Assembly: GCA_008501785.1 (NCBI GenBank)
Contig: QQUD01000822.1
Coordinates: 1 to 7,147, forward strand
Source: Chloroflexota bacterium
GTDB taxonomy: Bacteria; Chloroflexota; Anaerolineae; Promineifilales; Promineifilaceae
Reading direction: 5' to 3'
Length of the DNA stretch: 7,147 nucleotides
Positions within the stretch are counted from its first letter, which is position 1. The number at the start of each line of letters is the position of its first letter. This document shows, one piece after another, positions 1 through 5,456 of the stretch. Under the pieces are notes generated by a model. It searched no databases. It was not told the origin of the DNA and was given only the letters and a program-made list of their open reading frames with translations. A program made the position numbers and the translations under genes.

Positions 1-90
1 ACATCAGCCAAAGAACATATTGCAATAGTCATCAATCAAAGCTTTTTGCCCCTATCACACAAAATCAACAATTTATCCACGACACACTAT

Positions 91-113
91 GAGGTAAAAT
101 AATGTCTGTATGA
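91..113 (+). promoter_or_regulatory. Shine-Dalgarno with a three-codon leader ORF overlapping the regulator start
   Basis: GAGGT at 91-95 lies 6 bases before an ATG at 102, which opens only Met-Ser-Val and stops at TGA 111-113. That stop overlaps the ATG at 110 (ATGA) where the long regulator ORF begins. The same GAGGT is 14 bases from ATG 110, which is long for direct use. The layout would allow initiation at 102 and reinitiation at 110, but it may also be chance. No upstream in-frame start exists for the regulator, because TAA at 95-97 closes that frame. Confidence 0.35.
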
Positions 114-1306
114 CGAATACGACACACAGTCAACCACCGAAAGAATTTGTAGAGCAAGTCAAACAGGCATTAGAGCGACTGTATGATTTTGGCTTTCTGC
201 AAACGCATCCCCTGGCGCAGCCGCTGGCGGCCAGTAAGCGCCGCCCTAGCGAAACGGAAGGCCATCACCTACGGCGCGAACTGATGACAGCGATTGAAGC
301 GCTCAATCCTGAACCCGGCTCGTCGGTGCAAACGCGGGAGGCACGACTGTACAATTTGTTGCAGCTACATTACGTCGAAGGGCTGACTGTGCAAGAGGTG
401 GGGCAGCGGCTTGGGTTGTCCACCAGACAAACACATCGTTCTTTGCGCAAGGCTGAGGAAGGTGTGGCGGCGATTTTGTGGGCGCGGATGCCGCAGGACA
501 CACCAGCCCCCACTACAGCTGCACAACTATCTTCCGTAGAGATGGAGATTGATCAGCTCGAAACGAATTTGCAACCAACAGATTTGCTACCACTGCTGCA
601 AGAGGCGGAACGGGCGGTAGCGCCATTGGCGCAGGCGCGAGATGTCTCGTTTCGCATTAACAGTTCACAGGAGTCGGTGGTGGTGTCGGCGGATACGGCC
701 GTTTCCCGTCAACTCCTCGTCAGCATCTTCAGCCGTATTGCGCAAGCAGGGCAGCCCGGTAATGTAGACATCACGCTAGATAGTCAGCAGGATAAGGTAA
801 CGCTTACTTTTTCGTATGATGTGGAGGAGGGAGAAACGGCCGTTGTGCTCGATGAAGTCGTGGCTCCATTCGCTTCTCGGCTTGGCTGGCAAATCCGCAC
901 CGATACCAATGCCGACCAACACACGATTCGCCTGGAACTGCCGTTGCGTGGACCCGTCGTGCTAGTCATCGACGACAATCAAGGGCTGGTGGAACTGCTA
1001 GAACGTTACCTCACCGGCAATGACTGCCGCGTTGTCTCGGCCAATAGTGGGCAAGCTGGCCTCGATCTAGCTCAACAAGTAACACCCGACGCCGTTATTC
1101 TTGATGCCATGATGCCGGGAATGAGTGGTTGGGAGGTGTTGCAGACGTTACGGGTGCGGGAGGAAACGAGACCCATCCCCATCATCATCTGCTCCGTCTT
1201 CAACGACCCTGAACTCGCCTACTCCCTCGGAGCCTCCTACTTCCTCTCCAAACCCATCCGCCGCGACAACGTCCTCACCGCCCTGCGCGAACTCAAAGTT
1301 GTTTAG
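110..1306 (+). CDS. Response regulator with N-terminal HTH, degenerate HATPase-like middle and C-terminal receiver domain
   Basis: This 398-residue cytoplasmic protein probably acts as a phosphorylation-responsive DNA-binding or adaptor protein. Residues about 76-125 look like a sigma-70 region 4 type helix-turn-helix (YNLLQLHYVEGLT, then EVGQRLGLSTRQTHRSLRKA). Residues about 158-280 resemble the HATPase_c fold of histidine kinases (SADTAVSRQLLVSIFSRIAQA; closing IRLELPLRG). The N-box asparagines are replaced (Ser205, Arg209) and no DxGxG box is visible, so ATP binding and kinase activity are unlikely. No phospho-acceptor His domain is seen. Residues 282-398 are a canonical receiver: acidic pair Asp288/Asp289, phospho-acceptor Asp332 in ILDAMMPGMSGWEVL, Ser362, and Lys381 in SKPI. 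No partner kinase is present in the window. The start at 110 is the only ATG that fits the frame. The last 44 codons have strikingly different codon use. The domain calls are firm for the receiver, good for the HTH, and moderate for the middle. The regulated genes are unknown; the downstream sugar operon is a candidate by position only. Confidence 0.9.
   Translation: MTNTTHSQPPKEFVEQVKQALERLYDFGFLQTHPLAQPLAASKRRPSETEGHHLRRELMTAIEALNPEPGSSVQTREARLYNLLQLHYVEGLTVQEVGQRLGLSTRQTHRSLRKAEEGVAAILWARMPQDTPAPTTAAQLSSVEMEIDQLETNLQPTDLLPLLQEAERAVAPLAQARDVSFRINSSQESVVVSADTAVSRQLLVSIFSRIAQAGQPGNVDITLDSQQDKVTLTFSYDVEEGETAVVLDEVVAPFASRLGWQIRTDTNADQHTIRLELPLRGPVVLVIDDNQGLVELLERYLTGNDCRVVSANSGQAGLDLAQQVTPDAVILDAMMPGMSGWEVLQTLRVREETRPIPIIICSVFNDPELAYSLGASYFLSKPIRRDNVLTALRELKVV
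835..844. repeat. Iterated palindrome AACGGCCGTT
   Basis: Exact 10-base palindrome inside the regulator gene, coding the end of Glu-Thr-Ala-Val. It is one of three exact copies in the window; see the finding on this word. Confidence 0.6.
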
Positions 1307-1311
1307 TATTT

Positions 1312-1339
1312 CAGCAATCAGGTATCAGCAATCAGCCCC
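1312..1339 (+). repeat. Heptamer tandem repeat, CAG[CG][AT]AT type, 4 units
   Basis: Four consecutive 7-base units begin with CAG: CAGCAAT, CAGGTAT, CAGCAAT, CAGCCCC. The array starts 5 bases after the regulator stop codon. The same consensus recurs at 3050-3091 in the ABC operon, so this is a dispersed family rather than a chance run. It resembles in style the short tandemly repeated heptamers known from filamentous cyanobacteria. Its function is unknown. Confidence 0.75.
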
Positions 1340-1360
1340 TTCATCTGTCCCATCTTCCAT

Positions 1361-1394
1361 GCCCCCTGCCCCTGCCCCTTGTCCCTTGCCCCTC
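1361..1394 (+). repeat. C-rich heptamer-like tandem repeat, GCCCCTT type, 5 units
   Basis: The units are GCCCCCT, GCCCCT (one base short), GCCCCTT, GTCCCTT and GCCCCTC. The run is strongly pyrimidine-rich on the plus strand and follows the CAG heptamers after 21 bases. No T-tract hairpin is formed, so a simple intrinsic terminator is not apparent. A C-rich, G-poor transcript of this sort would be compatible with Rho loading, but that is inference. Confidence 0.65.
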
Positions 1395-1446
1395 ATCACA
1401 TTTAACCAATCACGGAACCGCTTCCATCGTGCAAATACCACAAAAA

Positions 1447-1464
1447 ATGTCACACTCATGTCAC
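1447..1464 (+). promoter_or_regulatory. Direct repeat ATGTCAC with 11-base period upstream of the operon promoter
   Basis: ATGTCAC occurs at 1447-1453 and again at 1458-1464, one helical turn apart. The pair is centred about 63 bases before the predicted transcription start near 1519. Direct repeats at this period and distance are typical of activator sites for tandem-binding regulators such as the OmpR/PhoB family. A short inverted repeat, TCATG/CATGA at 1456-1469, overlaps it. No regulator can be assigned from the sequence. Confidence 0.3.
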
Positions 1465-1483
1465 CATGATGGCGGAAACCTCC

Positions 1484-1512
1484 TTGAACCCTTGATTTAC
1501 AAGCGCTATAGT
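1484..1512 (+). promoter_or_regulatory. Sigma-70-type promoter of the sugar ABC operon
   Basis: The -35 box is TTGAAC at 1484-1489 (4 of 6 consensus bases) and the -10 box is TATAGT at 1507-1512 (5 of 6), with an ideal 17-base spacer. Transcription would start near 1519, leaving a leader of about 70 bases before the ATG at 1589. The palindromic core AGCGCT (1502-1507) sits at the end of the spacer; its flanks are not symmetrical, so an operator there is only a possibility. Confidence 0.6.
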
Positions 1513-1545
1513 GAATTGACTTACTGAATCGGTCTTTCTAGTGAT

Positions 1546-1561
1546 CCAATTATTCAATTGG
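1546..1561 (+). promoter_or_regulatory. Inverted repeat CCAATT-N4-AATTGG in the operon leader
   Basis: This is a perfect 6-base inverted repeat with a 4-base centre (ATTC), located between the predicted transcription start and the Shine-Dalgarno site. It could be a dimeric repressor operator or a weak AT-rich leader hairpin. There is no T-tract after it, so it is not an intrinsic terminator. The symmetry is certain; the function is not. Confidence 0.35.
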
Positions 1562-1573
1562 AGACAACATATG

Positions 1574-1591
1574 AGGAGAGAGAATTTGATG
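1574..1591 (+). promoter_or_regulatory. Ribosome binding site that fixes the binding-protein start at 1589
   Basis: AGGAGA at 1574-1579 lies 9 bases before ATG 1589, which begins MSKK and a textbook lipoprotein signal peptide. Two upstream in-frame starts, GTG 1541 and ATG 1571, would add 16 or 6 residues before the signal peptide. ATG 1571 overlaps the purine-rich SD itself, so 1589 is preferred. Confidence 0.75.
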
Positions 1592-2932
1592 TCGAAGAAA
1601 TGGACCCTTTTCGTATTCCTTTTTGTTTTAATGTTTGTAATGGCTGCTTGTGGTGGCACCACCGAAGAAGCAGCACCAGCAGAAGAAGCTGCTCCGGCCG
1701 AAGAAGCAGCGCCAGCAGAAGAACCCGCCGCTGAAGAAGAAATGGAAGAAATGGCTGCCGAGGTAGAAGTATTCTCCTGGTGGACTGGTGGTGGTGAAGC
1801 CGCTGGTTTAGATGCTATGATTGGTGTCTTTGGCGAAACTTACCCCGACATTACCTTCAACAACGCCGCCGTAGCTGGTGGTGCTGGCACCAACGCCCGC
1901 GCAGTTCTGGCAACCCGCCTCCAGGCTGGCGATCCCCCGGATAGCTGGCAAGGTCACGCCGGTCAAGAATTGATTGGCACCTACGTTGCTGCGGATCAAC
2001 TCGAACCCGTTAACTTCCTCTTTGAAGAAAATGGCTGGATCGATGTGATGCCCGAAACATTGATTCCGTTGATTTCACAAGACGGCAACATTTACTCCGT
2101 ACCCGTAAACATTCATCGCGCCAACGTTTTGTGGACCAACCCCACTGTACTTGAAGAAAATGGTATCGCCATACCAGAATCACTCGATGATTGGTTTGCG
2201 GCTATGGATGCTCTCAAAGCTGCTGGTGTCGAAACCCCACTGGCACTTGGTGAACAATGGACCGTTTTGCACCTGCTGGAGACCGTTTTGCTCGCATCCC
2301 TCGGCCCTGATGCATACGATGGTTTGTGGGACGGCAGCACAGATTGGGCAAGCGCTGAAGTAACGGCCGCTTTAGAAGATTTCGCTAAAGTTCTTACCTA
2401 CACCAACAGCGACGCCTCCGCACTGAGCTGGCAAGATGCCGCACAGCTCGTTGTCAACGGCGATGCCGCTTTCAACGTCATGGGTGACTGGGCAGAAGGT
2501 TACTTCCGTGAAATCGGGTTCGAACCTGGCACTGGCTACGGCTGGGCAGCAGTTCCCGGAACCGGTGGCAACTTCCAATTCTTGTCAGACAGCTTTGTAT
2601 TGCCAAAAGGCGCACCCCATCGTGAAGAAGCCATTGCCTGGTTAACTATTGCTGGCTCTATCGAAGGGCAAGACGCTTTCAACCCGGTCAAAGGCTCCAT
2701 CCCCGCACGCAGCGATGCAGACCGCAGCCTCTACGGCGAATACCTGCTTTCCGCCATGGACGACTGGGCCAGCAACCGCGTAGTCGGCAGCCTGACACAC
2801 GGCGTTGTCGCCAACGACTCCTGGAAATCCGAAATCGACACCGCAATGGGACTTTTCTTAACCAACAGCGATGTTGAAGGATTCCAAACTGCTCTGACAA
2901 CCGCTTGTAGCAGCGTTGGCCCTTGCCAATAA
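1589..2932 (+). CDS. Sugar ABC transporter substrate-binding lipoprotein, GtsA-like (family 1)
   Basis: The protein captures a sugar outside the membrane and delivers it to the two permeases encoded downstream. It has 447 residues from the chosen start. Residues 1-20 are a signal peptide (KK, then a Phe/Leu/Val core) ending in a lipobox MAAC, with Cys21 as the expected lipidated residue; Met at -3 is less usual. Residues 26-61 are an acidic Ala/Pro linker with three exact EEAAPA units. The fold starts at about 60 (VFSWWTGGGE) and shows landmarks I associate with glucose/mannose-binding GtsA-type proteins: AVAGGAGTNA, VPVNIHRANVLWTNP (about 171-185), MGDWAEGYF (298-306), DSFVLPKGAP (334-343) and KGSIPAR (368-374). 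Cys440 and Cys446 at the C-terminus could form a disulfide. Glucose or mannose is the best substrate guess but is not proven. It is first in the operon, with its own promoter and strong SD, and is followed by hairpins before the permeases. Confidence 0.93.
   Translation: MSKKWTLFVFLFVLMFVMAACGGTTEEAAPAEEAAPAEEAAPAEEPAAEEEMEEMAAEVEVFSWWTGGGEAAGLDAMIGVFGETYPDITFNNAAVAGGAGTNARAVLATRLQAGDPPDSWQGHAGQELIGTYVAADQLEPVNFLFEENGWIDVMPETLIPLISQDGNIYSVPVNIHRANVLWTNPTVLEENGIAIPESLDDWFAAMDALKAAGVETPLALGEQWTVLHLLETVLLASLGPDAYDGLWDGSTDWASAEVTAALEDFAKVLTYTNSDASALSWQDAAQLVVNGDAAFNVMGDWAEGYFREIGFEPGTGYGWAAVPGTGGNFQFLSDSFVLPKGAPHREEAIAWLTIAGSIEGQDAFNPVKGSIPARSDADRSLYGEYLLSAMDDWASNRVVGSLTHGVVANDSWKSEIDTAMGLFLTNSDVEGFQTALTTACSSVGPCQ
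1664..1717 (+). repeat. 18-base tandem repeat coding EEAAPA x3 in the lipoprotein linker
   Basis: Three consecutive 18-base units (1664-1681, 1682-1699, 1700-1717) each encode Glu-Glu-Ala-Ala-Pro-Ala with synonymous differences, followed by a partial unit EEPAA to 1732. They form a flexible acidic tether between the lipidated cysteine and the binding domain. The synonymous divergence suggests the units are old or selected at protein level rather than freshly duplicated. Confidence 0.85.
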
Positions 2933-2951
2933 GCAAAAATTCGGTATTGTG

Positions 2952-2974
2952 GGGTAGATAACCAATTTCTACCC
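2952..2974 (+). other. Intercistronic hairpin GGGTAGA/TCTACCC
   Basis: A perfect 7-base-pair stem (2952-2958 with 2968-2974) closes a 9-base loop, beginning 19 bases after the binding-protein stop codon. No T-tract follows, so it is more likely a 3'-end stabilising structure, or part of a tandem with the next hairpin, than a terminator by itself. Confidence 0.5.
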
Positions 2975-2986
2975 ATCGTGTAACAC

Positions 2987-3038
2987 ATGCGTAGAACGGT
3001 GATGCTCATCAGAACAATCCGTTCTACGCATTTTCTTT
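2987..3038 (+). terminator. Strong intercistronic hairpin with T-rich tail, probable partial terminator
   Basis: A perfect 13-base-pair stem (2987-2999 with 3019-3031, ATGCGTAGAACGG and its complement) closes a 19-base loop that contains a smaller hairpin, TGATG/CATCA. It is followed by TTTTCTTT at 3031-3038. The site lies between the binding protein and the first permease of one operon, so partial termination or 3'-end protection would yield more binding-protein mRNA than permease mRNA, as is common in such operons. No clear promoter is seen between it and the permease. Confidence 0.7.
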
Positions 3039-3049
3039 AAGTTTGTTAT

Positions 3050-3091
3050 TAGCCTTTAGCTAACAGCTATCAGCTATCAGCTATCAGCTTC
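3050..3091 (+). repeat. Heptamer tandem repeat, CAGCTAT type, 6 units, abutting the permease SD
   Basis: Six 7-base units: TAGCCTT, TAGCTAA, three exact CAGCTAT (3064-3084), then CAGCTTC. The array ends 3 bases before the Shine-Dalgarno AGGTGA (3095-3100) of the first permease. It shares the CAG[CG][AT]AT consensus with 1312-1339. Being in the mRNA leader of the permease, changes in copy number could alter spacing or structure around the ribosome site. Confidence 0.8.
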
Positions 3092-3104
3092 CTCAGGTGA
3101 ACCT

Positions 3105-3992
3105 ATGCGAATGAAAAAAGATACGGTTCTATCCATTGCACTCATATCGCCATCTATTCTGGCTGTACTCATTTTTATCTACGGTTTTATTGCCTGGTCG
3201 GTCCGCGTATCGCTTAGCGATTGGGTCGGCTTATTACCTAACTATGAATGGGCCGGGTTGAAAAATTACGCAAATTTGATGGTGGACCCGCGTTTTCAAA
3301 TCGACGTGCGCAATACAGTCATATTCACGGTACTGTTTGTGGTTGGGTGCCTTGTTATCGGCTTAGGATTGGCGATCTTGTTAGATCAGGGATTACGCGG
3401 CGAAGGCTTTTTCCGCAGCGTCTTTTTATTCCCGATGGCGATTTCGTTTATTGTCACTGGTGTTGTCTGGCGCTGGCTGATGAATCCAGCGTTGGGGTCT
3501 CGCATGAGCGGCCTAAATTTGCTGTTTGACCAGCTCGGTTTGGATTTTCTGATCAACTCATGGCATGCAACCCCCAAGTATGGCATTGCTGCCATTGCCA
3601 TTCCTGCCATCTGGCAAATGTCCGGCTATACGATGGCGCTCTATCTCGGTGGTTTACGTGCCATCCCAGATTCGCTGCGCGAGGCAGCTCGCGTGGATGG
3701 GGCAACGGAACTGCAAATTTATCGCTTTCATATTTTGCCGCTGCTGCGTCCCGTTACGCTAAGTGCAATGATCATTTTGGGCCATATTTCGCTCAAGGTA
3801 TTTGATTTGATTGTGGCAGTTGCCGGAAAACAGGTGGCACTGGATGTACCAGCCATTTACATGTGGACGACGACGTTTGATGGAAACTTCTTTGGTCGTG
3901 GGGCGGCTATCGGCATTATTTTGTTATTGAGTGTGGCCGTGTTGGTAATTCCCTATCTTTACTACACGCTAAGAACGGAGACGGAAGTATGA
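3105..3992 (+). CDS. Sugar ABC transporter permease, MalF/GtsB type
   Basis: This 295-residue inner-membrane protein is one half of the sugar channel. Six hydrophobic segments are visible at about 9-31, 70-93, 104-126, 157-182, 216-240 and 265-288. The binding-protein-dependent permease (EAA) loop is at 193-212 (EAARVDGATELQIYRFHILP), where the ATPase docks. The length fits the short MalF-type permeases of the CUT1 family, which lack the large periplasmic insert of E. coli MalF. The start at 3105 follows AGGTGA with a 4-base gap; a second ATG two codons later is possible. The stop overlaps the next permease start. The call of sugar permease is firm; the glucose/mannose assignment comes only from the neighbouring binding protein. 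Confidence 0.94.
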   Translation: MRMKKDTVLSIALISPSILAVLIFIYGFIAWSVRVSLSDWVGLLPNYEWAGLKNYANLMVDPRFQIDVRNTVIFTVLFVVGCLVIGLGLAILLDQGLRGEGFFRSVFLFPMAISFIVTGVVWRWLMNPALGSRMSGLNLLFDQLGLDFLINSWHATPKYGIAAIAIPAIWQMSGYTMALYLGGLRAIPDSLREAARVDGATELQIYRFHILPLLRPVTLSAMIILGHISLKVFDLIVAVAGKQVALDVPAIYMWTTTFDGNFFGRGAAIGIILLLSVAVLVIPYLYYTLRTETEV

Positions 3993-4834
3993 GCGTTTTA
4001 CAATCTCGTAAAGTGACAACGCAAGCACAAAAACGTCGATGGCTTTATTTACCTTTGTTGTTAGCGGCCGTTTTCTACCTGCTGCCCTTGTATGTGATGT
4101 TAAGCACTGGCTTCAAAAGCTTTGCCGAAGTCGATTTGCAAACGATGTGGAACTTGCCCAAAGGGATTCATTTTGAAAACTTTTCAGCCGCTTTTGAAAA
4201 CTTGGCTCCCCATTTGTGGAACAGTGTGCGTATGGTTGTGCCAGCCGCATTTATTTCATCCTTTTTGGGGTCCATTAACGGGTTTGTGTTAGCTAAATGG
4301 AAGTTTCGTGGTGCAGATTATGTCTTCCCTTTGATTTTGTTTGGCATGTTCATTCCCTATCAATCAATCTTGATTCCATTGGTGCAATTTATGCGTACCA
4401 TCAATTTGTACGGTGGCGTGCCTGGATTGGTGTTGACCCATGTGATTTATGGACTGCCAATTACGACGCTGACCTTCCGCAACTATTACGCAACTGTGCC
4501 AAATGAACTGATTGAGTCGGCCCGGATTGACGGTGCGGGACTGCTGGAGACGTATTGGAACATCTTGCTGCCGCTTTCGATTCCCAGTTTTGTAGTTGTG
4601 CTCATCTGGCAGTTTACATCAGCTTGGAATGATTTTTTGTTTGCCGTGGTGCTGACTAACCCGGATAGCTGGCCGATTACAGTGGCGCTGAACAATATGG
4701 CAGGCAGCCAAATTATTCAGTGGAATGTGCAGATGGCGGGCGCGTTTATTGCGGCCGTGCCCACGCTGTTAGTGTACATGTTCCTGGGACGTTACTTCTT
4801 GCGCGGTTTAATGGCTGGCGCATTGAAAGGGTAA
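3989..4834 (+). CDS. Sugar ABC transporter permease, MalG/GtsC type
   Basis: This 281-residue inner-membrane partner of the preceding permease has six hydrophobic segments at about 18-40, 80-103, 110-135, 143-163, 198-222 and 246-270. The EAA loop is at 176-195 (ESARIDGAGLLETYWNILLP), and the tail YFLRGLMAGALKG is the usual MalG-family ending. Its ATG overlaps the previous stop as ATGA, with GGAG at 3977-3980, 8 bases upstream, so translation is probably coupled and the two subunits are made in equal amounts. It is the last gene of the operon; a terminator follows 24 bases after the stop. No ATP-binding subunit follows it. Confidence 0.95.
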   Translation: MSVLQSRKVTTQAQKRRWLYLPLLLAAVFYLLPLYVMLSTGFKSFAEVDLQTMWNLPKGIHFENFSAAFENLAPHLWNSVRMVVPAAFISSFLGSINGFVLAKWKFRGADYVFPLILFGMFIPYQSILIPLVQFMRTINLYGGVPGLVLTHVIYGLPITTLTFRNYYATVPNELIESARIDGAGLLETYWNILLPLSIPSFVVVLIWQFTSAWNDFLFAVVLTNPDSWPITVALNNMAGSQIIQWNVQMAGAFIAAVPTLLVYMFLGRYFLRGLMAGALKG

Positions 4835-4858
4835 ACTGAAAAGTCTCCACTCCGCAAG

Positions 4859-4887
4859 AAAAACGCTCACGAAAAGTGAGCGTTTTT
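4859..4887. terminator. Bidirectional intrinsic terminator between convergent genes
   Basis: AAAAACGCTCAC (4859-4870) pairs perfectly with GTGAGCGTTTTT (4876-4887) around a GAAAA loop. The GC core is flanked by A on the left and T on the right, so a U-tract is produced on both strands. It sits 24 bases after the last permease gene (+) and 19 bases after the end of the (-) gene that stops at 4907, the right place to end both transcripts. Confidence 0.88.
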
Positions 4888-4906
4888 ACTATGTTTCGCT
4901 ACCTGA

Positions 4907-5371
4907 TTAAAAGAGTGATTGTATCAACAAGGCTATAACAAGATATAGGATAACAGCCAATCCTGAAATAACTGCCACGAGGATGTATTGGGTAACGGCC
5001 GTCATCTCCGACCGAAACAACCGCACATTGATACTCGTGGCAATCACACCCAGCACCGCCCCAATCGCACCTCCCACAAACACCAGTGCAATCGGCCATC
5101 CAGCCCAGGCCCATTGATACCACTTCAACGGTTCCACCAGGTTGATTTTCTTACCATCAATGATAATGGCCGGTACCTGGTCCAAAAAATTGGCCCCAAA
5201 TTTTGCTACCACTTCCTGCCCATCGTCCTGCGTCAATAAAAATTCACCCCGCTTTTTGCCTTTTGGGGCAGGTTGACCATTCAGCAAGATTTTTGCTGCT
5301 GTAACCATACCCGCCGATTCCACAGCCACCTGCTGGCTTTCAAATCCTTCAGCCTCAACCTTGTATTGCAT
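4907..5371 (-). CDS. Conserved-type small membrane protein of unknown function, two C-terminal TM helices
   Basis: I recognise the style of this 154-residue protein as a conserved hypothetical but can assign no function. There is no signal peptide. Residues 1-80 are soluble and look beta-rich, with alternating hydrophobic strands and a Gly/Pro/Lys turn (LLNGQPAPKGKKRGEFLL at 29-46) and a short IIIDGKKINLVEP segment (69-81). An aromatic stretch, LKWYQWAWAGWPI (82-94), leads into helix 1 (about 93-114), a basic turn with NVRLFR, and helix 2 (about 127-151). With the soluble part N-terminal and no export signal, it is probably cytoplasmic-facing. The start is supported by GGAGGT (complement of 5376-5381), 4 bases before the ATG. 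It lies 85 bases downstream of the large secreted-type gene on the same strand, and could be cotranscribed with it or have its own promoter. Confidence 0.85.
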   Translation of the reverse strand: MQYKVEAEGFESQQVAVESAGMVTAAKILLNGQPAPKGKKRGEFLLTQDDGQEVVAKFGANFLDQVPAIIIDGKKINLVEPLKWYQWAWAGWPIALVFVGGAIGAVLGVIATSINVRLFRSEMTAVTQYILVAVISGLAVILYLVIALLIQSLF

Positions 5372-5456
5372 CTATACCTCCACCGTAAATCGAACATCAA
5401 GTTTGATAAACTATTTTGGAAAATCACACTTCGAATACACTGCCGTTTCCGACAAA

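Noticed and set aside
1..90. Promoter for the regulator gene
   Set aside because: The stretch is AT-rich but I find no -35/-10 pair with acceptable spacing.
1125..1469. Plus-strand ORF of 114 codons overlapping the end of the regulator
   Set aside because: Its Ser/Pro/Thr-rich product results from reading the C-rich receiver codons and heptamer repeats out of frame; it has no SD and no recognisable domain.
1496..1513. LacI/CcpA-type operator around AGCGCT in the promoter spacer
   Set aside because: Only the six central bases are symmetrical; the flanks do not match, so a palindromic operator is not supported.
1516..1544. Alternative promoter TTGACT with TAGTGA
   Set aside because: The -10 match is poor, and the overlapping TTGAAC-17-TATAGT pair is clearly better.
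1541..1588. Upstream GTG 1541 or ATG 1571 as start of the binding protein
   Set aside because: They place extra residues before a normal lipoprotein signal peptide, and ATG 1571 overlaps the AGGAGA that is ideally spaced for ATG 1589.
3050..3091. CRISPR array
   Set aside because: The 7-base units are contiguous with no spacers; this is a simple tandem repeat.
5400..5412. Small hairpin AGTTT-GAT-AAACT between the two minus-strand genes as a terminator
   Set aside because: The 5-bp AT-rich stem with no U-tract on the minus strand is too weak.
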